15,093 nucleotides of DNA from CAMYLR01 sp039590215 (GTDB taxonomy: Bacteria; Gemmatimonadota; Gemmatimonadetes; JACCXV01; JAHWKZ01): NCBI GenBank assembly GCA_039590215.1, contig JBDHFX010000034.1, forward strand, positions 1-15,093, given 5' to 3'. Positions 1 through 6,875 of the stretch are shown in pieces; positions within the stretch are counted from its first letter, which is position 1, and each line of letters opens with the position of its first letter. A program made the position numbers and the translations under genes. Under the pieces are notes generated by a model that searched no databases, was not told the DNA's origin, and saw only the letters and a list, made by a program, of their open reading frames with translations.

Positions 1-357
1 GTAACCCTTGATCATCAGGACGATCCACAGGATGAAGGCCCCCAGCCAGACCAGCATCATCAGCAGGCTGAATAGGCTTCCCAGCGTCCAAGAGATGGCG
101 CCCAGGATCACGCTCACTATGCCGAGCCCGATCGCCAGAGCAAACATCGCCAGGCTCACGACGATGGACTGGGCGGCGTGGAATCGCACCACCGGGTTCG
201 TCTTCTCGATCAAGAAGAAGATCACGCCGGTGACAATCCCCAGGATATAGCACAGCAGTCCGGCTAACTGAGGGTCGAGGCCCGTCGACGTGGCCTGCCC
301 AACAGTCGGGGGCGTAGGCTCGGAGGGCTGCGGGGTCGAGGGAGTCTGGTCCGTCAA
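1..357 (-). CDS. DUF4870 (Tic20-like) family membrane protein, 3'-truncated by the window edge
   Basis: The frame is open for 119 codons from a TTG start at 357 and leaves the window at base 1, so only the N-terminal part is visible. The start is fixed by a full AGGAGG at 363-368, five bases upstream. Residues 1-30 are a Pro/Thr/Ser-rich soluble tail. Then comes LLCYILGIVTGVIFFLIEK (about 34-52) followed by RFHAAQS (58-64), the signature I associate with DUF4870 proteins. Two further hydrophobic stretches lie at about 65-87 and 96-117, so three or four membrane helices are likely. The molecular role of the family is not established. It is divergent from the barrel gene at 557, leaving about 200 bp between the two starts for both promoters. 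The family call is confident; function is unknown. Confidence 0.85.
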   Translation of the reverse strand, partial: MTDQTPSTPQPSEPTPPTVGQATSTGLDPQLAGLLCYILGIVTGVIFFLIEKTNPVVRFHAAQSIVVSLAMFALAIGLGIVSVILGAISWTLGSLFSLLMMLVWLGAFILWIVLMIKGY

Positions 358-556
358 AGGTGCCTCCTTGGAGCGCGGAATCAGCGTGCATTGAAAGACC
401 GGGTCTGTTTTCCGAAATTACACGCCATAGGCCGGGTTTCACAAGGAATCGCTCCCGGCGGCACATGTGCCGGCTTGCAGGGTAGGACCCTCCCCATCTG
501 CACGGCATCGACAGCGCGCTTTGTTTTACCTACATGACCGTCTACCTGGAGGACTC
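358..556. other. Divergent intergenic region between the DUF4870 and barrel genes
   Basis: This 199-bp stretch separates two divergent starts. It contains the AGGAGG of the leftward gene (363-368) and GGAGG of the rightward gene (548-552). TTGAAA at 391-396 could be a rightward -35 element, but no good -10 lies at the right distance, so no promoter is called. No convincing hairpin or repeat was seen. Confidence 0.5.
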
Positions 557-1069
557 ATGTCCCGCACGCCCTACGCCTTGATCTGCGCCGCCGTCATGCT
601 GGCGGCCGCCCCCAACGCGGCTCACGCCCAAAATGGCCTCGAGTTGATGGGTTACGGGTTTCGCGCCGGCGCTTCGCTCGACGACGAGTTGACGCAGTTC
701 CTCGTTGGCGGCCATCTCGATCTGGGTCGGCCGTACGACAACCTCCGCGTCCAGTCGGTCATCACGGCCGGGTTTGGCGACGACGCGTTCTCTTTCTTGC
801 TAGGCGGCGAGGCGCATTACCTGTTCCCGGTCAGCTCCACGTCGAGCGTCGAGCCGTACGCAGGCGGCGGGATAGGGCTGCACCACATCAGTCGTGACAG
901 CGACAACGACAGCGGCCGTGACGACGACACCAGCGAGGCGGCATTACTGCTGACTGTCGGCTTCGACGTCCCGGCGAGCCGGTGGTGGGGGTACTTCGCC
1001 GAAGCGCGCTTCCTGGTCGCGGACGAATCAGTCTTCCGGCTCGAGGGGGGCGTTACCTGGCTCTACTGA
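557..1069 (+). CDS. Small outer-membrane beta-barrel protein with signal peptide
   Basis: A 170-residue protein. The ATG at 557 is chosen over an in-frame GTG at 467 because GGAGG (548-552) sits just upstream and because residues 1-24 then form a clean signal peptide ending AHA before Gln25. The mature part alternates hydrophobic and polar residues with turns rich in Gly and Asp (for example GGEAHYLF, YAGGGIGLHH, YFAEARFLV) and ends in an aromatic residue (VTWLY). This is the usual outer-membrane barrel pattern, probably eight strands at this length. An Asp/Ser-rich loop at about 113-127 contains DSDNDSGRDDD and would be exposed at the surface. It is convergent with the M61 gene, with 18 bp between the stops. 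I cannot name a specific family; a structural OmpA- or OmpW-like barrel is the best inference. Confidence 0.75.
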   Translation: MSRTPYALICAAVMLAAAPNAAHAQNGLELMGYGFRAGASLDDELTQFLVGGHLDLGRPYDNLRVQSVITAGFGDDAFSFLLGGEAHYLFPVSSTSSVEPYAGGGIGLHHISRDSDNDSGRDDDTSEAALLLTVGFDVPASRWWGYFAEARFLVADESVFRLEGGVTWLY

Positions 1070-1085
1070 TCGCGGACGGCAGACT

Positions 1086-1112
1086 GCCTAGCGGCCCGAA
1101 GACGGGCTAGGC
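1086..1112. other. Hairpin overlapping the stop codon of the M61-like gene
   Basis: GCCTAGC (1086-1092) can pair with GCTAGGC (1106-1112), with an inner CCG/CGG pairing across a small bulge and an AAGA loop. It lies at the junction of two convergent genes and contains the leftward stop codon. No T-run follows on either strand, so it is at most a weak bidirectional terminator. Confidence 0.3.
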
Positions 1113-2917
1113 GGCCGAAACAGACTGCGCCGGACGATCAGCGCCGTGGCCGAGGGCTTGGAGATCTCCTCGAGCCTGACCCGCGGCACGCTGCTTTCCC
1201 GTACCGTGCCGCTCTTCTCGAGCGATTGTCCCTCGCGTAGGAGTTCGAACTGCACCTTTGCGCCGGGCTTGGCGTCACGGATGTAGTTCGTCAGCGCATA
1301 GCGGGTGGCGACGGTCTCATCGGGCCCGATCGGCGTACGGTTGATCTTCAACAAGAGGTCGCCGTCCTGCAATCCGGCGCTGGCCGCGGTTCCACCGGAC
1401 TCGACGTCGCGCACGACGAACCGGCCGACGGAATCGACCAGCAATCGTGCTCCCAACGTCCTGCGCCGTTCGGGACTTTCGACGATCTGGAGCCCCGCGC
1501 GCGCCAAGCCAGCCCGAATCGAGAGCCGGGATCCGGCGACCATTGGACTCAGCGCGTCCAACCCGACGCCCAACGCCTGAGCCGCCTCGGGCCACACCTC
1601 GTCCTCCGCGTACCCGCCGTCGAGTCCCGCCTGTTGCAAGTAGTACAGCAGATTATCGAGCCCTCTCACGCCGTGCGTGTCGCCACGGATCGCGATATCT
1701 ACGACGAACGCCGCCAGCGCCCCGCCGACGATCATCCGAGCCGCCGAGTTATCGTCGGTCGCCGAGGACCGGAGCGCCGTGACGTCGATTCGCCTTCCAC
1801 CGCCCAGCTCGCGCCACCAAGTGAGCAACTCCCCCATCGCGGCGTAAAAACCGTCTGGACCACCCGCATAGCGCGCCGGCAGCAACCGCGCGTAGTACTC
1901 GGCCGCGCCCTCGATCAGCCACTGTTCGGCAATGTCAGGGGTAACGGAGAAGTCGGGTTGAGCCATCTTCCGGGGACCGAACTGACCTGGATACCAAGCG
2001 TGCAAATAATGATGTAACAACAGCTTGCCGAGGCCAGCCCGGCGCATGTGTTGGTTGTCCATGATCGGCAGGTAGTACGCCGAGCCCGCCGCCTGCCCGG
2101 TCGCGCCGATCCCTTCGGTTCCGGGATCGACGAAATGAAAGACGAACACATAACGCTCGTAGGGCGGCGAACCGAAGAAACGAGTCCCGTGCTGTATCGC
2201 CTCCTCGACCAGCGTCAACAGCGAGTCGGGCGCGAACCCCCTACCGACTCCCTGGACAACGACGCGATGCGGCCGGCCCTCTACAAACAGCTTGTAGTCG
2301 AGCAGACGATCCCCGAGCGCGAAAACGGAGCCCGGGAGCTCACCGAACGAAGGCGCCTCGTAGCGGCCGTCAGAGGTGGGAGTGAGCGGGGTCTGCAGCT
2401 CCCACCCAACCGGCAGCTCGAACGAAACTGTTACCGGCCGGAGCTCGTGTCCATCGACGAAACCGAACAAGCTGGCACCCAGAGCGTAGCCGCTGTGACG
2501 ATCGACTCGAGGACCCAAGGCCAGCGGCACTTCACCCTCGCCGTTTTTCACCTGGTAGCCGATCGTCAGGTATTTCTCGCCATCGGGGTAGAGCCGCCAT
2601 AGGTTGGCATCGAGCTGGCGTGCGGTGACTGCCTCCCCGTGGCCGTCGCGAACCGCGAAGCCCTCGACCGGTGCCGGCTCGAGCGGTTCAAAACGTCCCG
2701 GAATCCAGGCCGGCAACACGTAGTCGATCGAATCCCGCCGAACGTGATCGAGCGCCACCGAGACCTCGAACCGATCCGGCTTGGCCCGCTCCACCCGCAC
2801 GTAGTAATTGACCGGGGTGGACGGAACGTCGGTTCCGACCGACCGCGCGGCACATCCGGCCAGCGCCAGCGCCAATACGCTTAGGCTGACCGCTTGGGGG
2901 TACCGGAAGGATCGCAT
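1088..2917 (-). CDS. M61 (glycyl aminopeptidase)-like lipoprotein with C-terminal PDZ domain, HHxxH instead of HExxH
   Basis: With the ATG at 2917 the product is 609 residues and opens with a lipoprotein signal: a basic N-terminus, a hydrophobic run and the lipobox LALAGC (lipidated Cys22). A TTG at 2977 would add 20 residues and push the signal inward, so the ATG is preferred although neither start has a strong ribosome site. Residues about 35-240 resemble the N-terminal beta domain of M61 enzymes. The thermolysin-like region follows with HHYLHAW (302-308) and WLIEGAAEYY about 30 residues later. A PDZ-like module lies at about 490-580 (ESGGTAASAGLQDGDLLLKI). In M61 proteases the motif is HExxH with a downstream Glu ligand. 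Here both zinc His and the third ligand Glu336 are present, but the catalytic Glu is His303. The protein may therefore bind metal without normal peptidase activity. It is probably anchored in the envelope. Confidence 0.8.
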   Translation of the reverse strand: MRSFRYPQAVSLSVLALALAGCAARSVGTDVPSTPVNYYVRVERAKPDRFEVSVALDHVRRDSIDYVLPAWIPGRFEPLEPAPVEGFAVRDGHGEAVTARQLDANLWRLYPDGEKYLTIGYQVKNGEGEVPLALGPRVDRHSGYALGASLFGFVDGHELRPVTVSFELPVGWELQTPLTPTSDGRYEAPSFGELPGSVFALGDRLLDYKLFVEGRPHRVVVQGVGRGFAPDSLLTLVEEAIQHGTRFFGSPPYERYVFVFHFVDPGTEGIGATGQAAGSAYYLPIMDNQHMRRAGLGKLLLHHYLHAWYPGQFGPRKMAQPDFSVTPDIAEQWLIEGAAEYYARLLPARYAGGPDGFYAAMGELLTWWRELGGGRRIDVTALRSSATDDNSAARMIVGGALAAFVVDIAIRGDTHGVRGLDNLLYYLQQAGLDGGYAEDEVWPEAAQALGVGLDALSPMVAGSRLSIRAGLARAGLQIVESPERRRTLGARLLVDSVGRFVVRDVESGGTAASAGLQDGDLLLKINRTPIGPDETVATRYALTNYIRDAKPGAKVQFELLREGQSLEKSGTVRESSVPRVRLEEISKPSATALIVRRSLFRPPSPSSGR

Positions 2918-3000
2918 AAGCGGCAGACCGACAATCTGGGGAAACAACAGCTGGTTCCGCAATACCAACACCCTCAATAGTAATGGATAGTTATGGGGAT

Positions 3001-3029
3001 ATACAACAAGTTATGGAATCGCGGTTCAA
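3001..3029 (-). promoter_or_regulatory. Predicted sigma70-type promoter for the M61-like gene
   Basis: On the minus strand TTGAAC (3029-3024) is separated by 17 bp from TTGTAT (3006-3001), giving a start point near 2994. The surrounding 2975-3010 stretch is AT-rich compared with the rest of the window. The promoter stands back to back with the rightward promoter at 3038-3065. Confidence 0.45.
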
Positions 3030-3037
3030 AGACGGCC

Positions 3038-3065
3038 TTGACTTTCCTTCAGGAGGCGGTAAAAT
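3038..3065 (+). promoter_or_regulatory. Predicted strong sigma70-type promoter reading into a structured non-coding stretch
   Basis: TTGACT (3038-3043) is followed after 16 bp by TAAAAT (3060-3065), one of the closest matches to consensus in the window. Transcription would begin near 3071-3073. There is no credible gene downstream on this strand before the oppositely oriented kinase. AGGAGG at 3051-3056 lies inside the spacer, so it would not be part of the transcript. Confidence 0.5.
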
Positions 3066-3070
3066 GCAGT

Positions 3071-3185
3071 AACTCGATGGCCCGGTCCCGGTCGACTACG
3101 GTGCTGTCGAGATGAGTTAGGCCTGCGGTTTCCTCCTGGCCTAATGACCGAAGGCCTCGCCAGCGGCGGGGCCTTTCGGTTATCA
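3071..3185 (+). ncRNA. Candidate structured small RNA (unassigned family)
   Basis: From the predicted start at about 3071 the sequence can fold into three consecutive elements. The first is AACTC (3071-3075) with GAGTT (3114-3118), enclosing TCGAC (3092-3096) with GTCGA (3106-3110). The second is TTAGGCC (3117-3123) with GGCCTAA (3138-3144), presenting a 14-base loop that carries CCTCCT (3132-3137), an anti-Shine-Dalgarno sequence. The third is a long terminator-like hairpin at 3147-3180. It matches no RNA family I know (not 6S, SRP, tmRNA or RNase P). The only reading frame is a 12-codon one (ATG at 3077) with no ribosome site. Alternatively these bases are merely the 3' untranslated region of the leftward kinase. 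Expression is inferred, not shown. Confidence 0.4.
3147..3180. terminator. Long GC-rich hairpin, probable (possibly bidirectional) terminator
   Basis: The arm ACCGAAGGCCTCGCC (3147-3161) pairs with GGCGGGGCCTTTCGGT (3165-3180) over about 15 bp, with one bulge, a G-T pair and a three-base loop. On the plus strand the end of the stem is CTTTCGGTTAT, with a further TTTTT at 3192-3196. On the minus strand it lies 2 bp beyond the kinase stop. There is no clean U-tract on either side, so efficiency is uncertain. It is nevertheless well placed to end the candidate RNA and the convergent kinase transcript. Confidence 0.6.
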
Positions 3186-3707
3186 GCCCCGTTTTTGACT
3201 CAAATCCGCCATCAGCGCGTCGATCTGCCCAAATAGTTCCTCGAACGTGCCGTTGTTCTCCAACCGATAGCCAAAACCCAGACGCTCGAGCTCGACCTCG
3301 GTCTCGTGCTGTTGGCGGGCTACCTCTGGTGGCAGCGTTGTGATCAACTCGGGCGCGCGAACGACTTGAACGCAAGCAAACCCAAGCCGCTCCAGGTACT
3401 CGACCTCGAGCGTGAGCCGGAGATCGTCGACAACGAGCCGATCACCGTCATCGGCTGTGATCCTCTGAGCGAACCGGTCGAGCCACAGCTCCGGGTCATA
3501 GTTGCGCCCCACCGTGCCGATCTCTTGAAGCAATCGCCGACCTCGATCGTCCTTCCCGCCATCCCAACCGAACGATTCGGTCGCGAGTTGCTTGATCGGA
3601 TCGGCCAGCGCGTACTTCCGAAAACCGTATCGCTCTACCACATAATCGGCGGCGGTCGTCTTGCCAACCTGCATCCGACCGCCCAGAGCCAGCCGGAGGC
3701 GCGCCAT
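3183..3707 (-). CDS. Phage-type deoxynucleoside monophosphate kinase-like P-loop protein
   Basis: A 174-residue P-loop kinase starting MARLRLALGG. The P-loop GRMQVGKTT is at residues 10-18. It is followed by KYALADPIKQ (31-40), GRRLLQEIGT (56-65), the acidic VVDDLR (92-97) with EVEYLERLGF, and a C-terminal ETEVELERLGF...ENNGTFEEL. This order (P-loop, ADPxK, LLQxxGT, DDxR, SE/TE, N-GT-EEL) is what I know from phage T4 gp1-type dNMP kinases and related proteins annotated as dNMP kinase or adenylate kinase-like. It would phosphorylate dNMPs in the cytoplasm. An in-frame ATG at 3752 would add 15 residues and share the palindrome CCATGG with the start of the ABC gene. The start at 3707 is preferred because it places the P-loop near the N-terminus. 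The substrate is not determinable here; a lone gene of phage-like type in a chromosomal setting suggests old transfer. Confidence 0.75.
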   Translation of the reverse strand: MARLRLALGGRMQVGKTTAADYVVERYGFRKYALADPIKQLATESFGWDGGKDDRGRRLLQEIGTVGRNYDPELWLDRFAQRITADDGDRLVVDDLRLTLEVEYLERLGFACVQVVRAPELITTLPPEVARQQHETEVELERLGFGYRLENNGTFEELFGQIDALMADLSQKRG

Positions 3708-3750
3708 TCCCTTGTGGTGACACCCAGCCCGGCTACCTTCCGTCGCCTCC

Positions 3751-4707
3751 ATGGCCGCTCAAACTACCGCTCCGGCGATCGCGATCCACGATCTCCACAA
3801 GCACTACGGGGCCGTCACCGCTCTGAGCGGGATCGACCTGTCGATCCAGCCGGGACAGTTCTTTGGGTTGCTGGGGCCCAACGGCGCCGGTAAATCGACC
3901 ACGATTCACATTCTGACCGGACTGGTAACCCTCGAACGTGGGACCGTCGACGTATTCGGGCGTGACGTCGTTCGCGACTATCGGCTTACCCGCCGTGCGA
4001 TCGGGCTCGCCCCCCAGGAGTTCAACTTCGACCGCTTCTTCCCGGTGCGTGAGATCCTGGAGCTCCAGGGCGGTTACTACGGCGTTCCCAAGCGGCAAGC
4101 CACGCGTCGTGCCGACGAGTTGCTCGATCTCTTCGGACTCTCGTCGAAAGCGAACGACAAAGTGCACAAGCTCTCAGGCGGCATGAAGCGCCGGCTGCTG
4201 ATCGCCAAGGCGATGATGCACGAGCCCGAGATCCTGATCCTCGACGAGCCAACCGCCGGTGTCGACGTCGAGCTGCGGCGCACGCTCTGGACGTACCTGC
4301 GTCAACTGAGCGAGCAGGGCACCACGGTCCTGCTGACCACGCACTACATAGAGGAAGCCGAAGCGTTGTGCGACGAGGTCGCGATCATCGATTGCGGTCG
4401 GATCGTGGCCCAGGGATCCCCTCAACACCTGATCGAGACGAGCGGTGGTCGGCATCTGGAGATCGTGCTCACCGAGCCGCCCGGCAACCAGCTGCCGGCG
4501 GCGATAACGACCCGCGACCATGTCATCGACGGGGCCAAACTCATCGTCACCGAAGACCGCCCGCGGCAGTTCGTGGCCGAAGCGCTTCAAGCGCTATACG
4601 AGGCCGGCCTCATGATCAACGAGGTGAGGATCGTCGAGTCGAGCCTGGAAGAGGTCTTCATCCGATTGACCGAGCGCCAGCAAAAGGACGAATCGCGTGC
4701 AGTATAG
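3751..4707 (+). CDS. yadG: ABC-2 type export ATPase, YadG-like
   Basis: A 318-residue ATP-binding subunit. All nucleotide-binding motifs are intact: Walker A GPNGAGKST (42-50), Q-loop Gln89, signature LSGGM (141-145), Walker B ILILDEP (161-167), D-loop TAGVD and switch His198 in LTTHYIEEAE. The overall wording (APQEFNF, GGYYGV, LSGGMKRRL, MMHEPEILILDEPTAGVDVELRR) closely follows E. coli YadG as I remember it. It pairs with the permease that starts inside its last codons and would drive ATP-dependent export of an unidentified substrate across the inner membrane. The ATG at 3751 has no clear Shine-Dalgarno. Its promoter must lie close to or within the divergent kinase. The gene symbol is by similarity only. 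Confidence 0.9.
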   Translation: MAAQTTAPAIAIHDLHKHYGAVTALSGIDLSIQPGQFFGLLGPNGAGKSTTIHILTGLVTLERGTVDVFGRDVVRDYRLTRRAIGLAPQEFNFDRFFPVREILELQGGYYGVPKRQATRRADELLDLFGLSSKANDKVHKLSGGMKRRLLIAKAMMHEPEILILDEPTAGVDVELRRTLWTYLRQLSEQGTTVLLTTHYIEEAEALCDEVAIIDCGRIVAQGSPQHLIETSGGRHLEIVLTEPPGNQLPAAITTRDHVIDGAKLIVTEDRPRQFVAEALQALYEAGLMINEVRIVESSLEEVFIRLTERQQKDESRAV

Positions 4708-5473
4708 TCGCGAGTGGGCGATAGGCTTCTGGACGCTTACTGGTCGCGAGGTGGGGCGGTTTATGAAGCTCTGGAAGCAGACCGTTTTCCCGCCGATCCT
4801 CTCAGCGTTTCTGTACATCGTGATTTTTGGGGAGGCGCTCGGCTCCCGAATTCGACTGATCGACGGCTACCCATACACCGAGTACATCCTGCCCGGGCTG
4901 GCGATGATGGGCGTACTGACGAGTGCGTATTCGAACAGCTCGACGTCGCTATTCGTAGCCCGTCACGAGAAGTACATCAACGACATCCTGGTCGCCCCGT
5001 TATCGTACTGGGAGATCGTGCTGGCCTACACGCTGGGGGCGATGGCACGCGGCCTCGTCGTAGGCGTGTTGATCCTCGCCGTCGGGGTCTTCGTCGCGGA
5101 CCTCCCGATCACCCACGCCTCGGTGGTGCTTGCATTCCTGGTGGTCGTCAGCGCGCTATTGGCGTGCGCCGGTCTGGTAATGGCGTTGTGGTCGGAATCG
5201 TGGGATCAAGTGGCGCTGCTGCTCAATTTCATCATCACCCCGATGGTGTTCCTCGGCGGTGTCTTCTACTCGATTCACATGCTGCCGCCGTTCTGGTACC
5301 GGGTCACGCTGTTCAATCCGATCTTCTACATGATAAACGGGCTGCGGTACGGTGTGCTCGGCGTGGCCGACGCATCACCGGCGTTGTCGCTGGCGCTGAC
5401 GGCCGGAATGGCCGCCCTGACCTTCGCGCTAACGGTGTACTTATTCCGCATCGGATACGGGCTCAAGGCGTAG
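4697..5473 (+). CDS. yadH: ABC-2 type permease, YadH-like
   Basis: A 258-residue integral membrane protein with about six hydrophobic helices. It starts at GTG 4697 with AAGGA (4684-4688) upstream, overlapping the ATPase gene by 11 bp, so the two are translationally coupled. Motifs of the ABC-2/NodJ-YadH class are plain: GRFMKLWKQTVFPP near the N-terminus, IFGEALGSRI, YILPGLAMMGV, LVAPLSYWEI, and the helix 5-6 signature FLGGVFYSIHMLPPFW followed by NPIFYMINGLRYG. It forms the membrane half of the exporter, probably as a dimer with two copies of the ATPase. The substrate is unknown. Convergent with the small membrane protein gene, 9 bp between stops. Confidence 0.9.
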   Translation: MQYSREWAIGFWTLTGREVGRFMKLWKQTVFPPILSAFLYIVIFGEALGSRIRLIDGYPYTEYILPGLAMMGVLTSAYSNSSTSLFVARHEKYINDILVAPLSYWEIVLAYTLGAMARGLVVGVLILAVGVFVADLPITHASVVLAFLVVVSALLACAGLVMALWSESWDQVALLLNFIITPMVFLGGVFYSIHMLPPFWYRVTLFNPIFYMINGLRYGVLGVADASPALSLALTAGMAALTFALTVYLFRIGYGLKA

Positions 5474-5482
5474 TAGCAACTG

Positions 5483-5698
5483 TCAGCTGTCGCTTTCTCC
5501 CGAGGTTCTCGTTATCGCTCTCGCCAACACGAGAACCAGCACGATCGCCACCGTGGACACGCCGATGACCGAAAGGATCTTGCCCAGGCTTTCCCTCACC
5601 TCATCGATCGAGAGCAGATCGAGGATCGCCAAGTTGATGATCACGGCGCATGCAAAGACTACGATCGCCGCCCCGATGACTACGGTTTTTTTAAGCAT
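5483..5698 (-). CDS. Small two-helix membrane protein, third gene of the lemA/M48-like operon
   Basis: A 71-residue protein starting MLKKTVVIG. Two hydrophobic segments (about 6-27 and 40-61) flank a short amphipathic linker (LLSIDEVRESLGKIL), and it ends in a short polar tail (RAITRTSGESDS). The ATG at 5698 overlaps the end of the M48-like gene by 8 bp (ATGCTTAA), with GGAGGA eight to ten bases upstream, so it is clearly translated as part of that operon. I recognise no named family. Position and size suggest an accessory inner-membrane subunit of the M48-like protein, but this is inference. Confidence 0.7.
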   Translation of the reverse strand: MLKKTVVIGAAIVVFACAVIINLAILDLLSIDEVRESLGKILSVIGVSTVAIVLVLVLARAITRTSGESDS

Positions 5699-6872
5699 CG
5701 CTATCCTCCTCCACGGTTTGGCGAAATTCTACACCCGCCTGTTGGGCCTTCTCCAACATCGTGGGCGTGACGCCGCCCATACGCGCCAGCAGATCGATGC
5801 GCTCCTCGATCGGGGGATGGGACGACAAGATGCGGTCTAGAAAGCCGGCGCTTCGCGACCGCGGGTTGACGACATATAGATGAGCTAGCGCTGGGTTGAC
5901 CTCCATTCTCGCGTTTTCCGCCACCCCGATTTTAGCTAGAGAGCACGCAAGACCTGCCGGGTACCGGGTCAATAGCGCGGCGTCCGCGTCCGCCAGAAAC
6001 TCTCGTTCGCGGGAGATCGCTCTAAGAAAGAGCGTTCCGACCGCAGGGGCACCCACGAGGGCATAGATCGGCAGCAACATGAGAATCAAGATCAGAATGC
6101 CAAAAAGGGTGTCTTCGACGAGCAGGTGGAGAACCGCTCCCACCATGATGAGCACGCCGATCACGAACGGCAATCCGACAATGATACCGGCGATGATGCA
6201 CCCTACTGATAGTGCGCCTATCGCCTGGAACAGCCGGCCGGCGATCCGGAGCAATACCCTGATACTCAACAGCGGTAGCCACATGAGCATGACCAACGCG
6301 GCCACGACCGTGCTCAGTCGGACATCGTAGTTACCGATCTGGGACAGCTCTTGGGCCACGACGCCTTCGAGCTCCCGATGATCCAAGGCGTCCAGCAAGC
6401 CCCGCGTCACTACAAGCGATGCTCGCTCCGGATCGAGGCCGGTGGAAAAGGCATTGGTCGCGGTCGACTCGATGATCGCCAGCCGCGGCTGCGGAAGGCC
6501 TGTTCCGATGCACAGGTTCTCTACGATCCGGCTCAGTCGGCGCTCTTCACTGGGCTCGAGCGGTCGAGCATGGGAGATCATCGAGACCAACCGCGACGAA
6601 TAGCGATAGGTCAGATACGCGGCAGCAAAAACCAGAATCAGTGCCAAGATTGCGGCTTCGGCAATGACCACGTATGGATCGTTTACGAGCGCTTCCCACC
6701 CCACCAGGAACGGCATCAGGCCGAGCGCTATCATGCCCGTCATTTGATGGCCCACGTATAGGGCGATAGGTAACTGCACGAGGGCGAAGGCCGCCAAGAG
6801 TAGGAGCGTCTTGCGTCGATTCGCTTCGATCCGGTCGTAGACGAGAACGGGTTCTTGAAACCCGGTTTCCAT
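5691..6872 (-). CDS. M48 (HtpX-like) membrane metallopeptidase homologue with QExxQ in place of HExxH
   Basis: A 393-residue protein. N-terminal hydrophobic helices lie at about 23-58 and 67-90. A peptidase-like region follows: LCIGTGLPQPRLAII (120-134), the STATNAFSTGLDPERA segment (136-151) and LLDALDHRELEGVVAQELSQ (159-178). Further helices (about 186-280) come next, then SREREFLADADAA (287-299) and SSHPPIEERIDLL (350-362). This is the layout of M48/HtpX-type proteases. In active enzymes the helix reads HExxH and its histidines hold zinc. Here both are glutamine, Q174 and Q178 (codons CAA and CAG at 6351-6353 and 6339-6341), while the Glu between them and the downstream Glu291 remain. A normal zinc site is therefore unlikely, suggesting a pseudoprotease or scaffold. 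It lies 3 bp after lemA and overlaps the next gene, so all three are co-expressed. Confidence 0.85.
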   Translation of the reverse strand: METGFQEPVLVYDRIEANRRKTLLLLAAFALVQLPIALYVGHQMTGMIALGLMPFLVGWEALVNDPYVVIAEAAILALILVFAAAYLTYRYSSRLVSMISHARPLEPSEERRLSRIVENLCIGTGLPQPRLAIIESTATNAFSTGLDPERASLVVTRGLLDALDHRELEGVVAQELSQIGNYDVRLSTVVAALVMLMWLPLLSIRVLLRIAGRLFQAIGALSVGCIIAGIIVGLPFVIGVLIMVGAVLHLLVEDTLFGILILILMLLPIYALVGAPAVGTLFLRAISREREFLADADAALLTRYPAGLACSLAKIGVAENARMEVNPALAHLYVVNPRSRSAGFLDRILSSHPPIEERIDLLARMGGVTPTMLEKAQQAGVEFRQTVEEDSDA

Positions 6873-6875
6873 CCG

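Noticed and set aside
467..556. In-frame GTG extension of the barrel gene
   Set aside because: It would bury the signal peptide, and the ATG at 557 has its own GGAGG.
2048..2602. A 184-codon plus-strand frame inside the M61-like gene
   Set aside because: Antisense shadow rich in Arg and Glu without signal, domain or ribosome site.
3020..3040. GGTTCAAA resembling a tRNA T-loop
   Set aside because: No acceptor, D or anticodon arms can be built around it. It is better explained as the -35 of the leftward promoter.
3049..3375. Minus-strand 108-codon frame across the candidate RNA
   Set aside because: Out of frame with the kinase, low-complexity Arg-rich, and it crosses the strong hairpin.
3306..3893. 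A 195-codon plus-strand frame across the kinase and start of the ABC gene
   Set aside because: It is antisense to the kinase and out of frame with the ABC ATPase; no motif is visible.
5471..5490. Palindrome-like TGTCAGCTGTC at the convergent permease/small-protein stops as a terminator
   Set aside because: Pairing is too short and no T-run follows on either strand.
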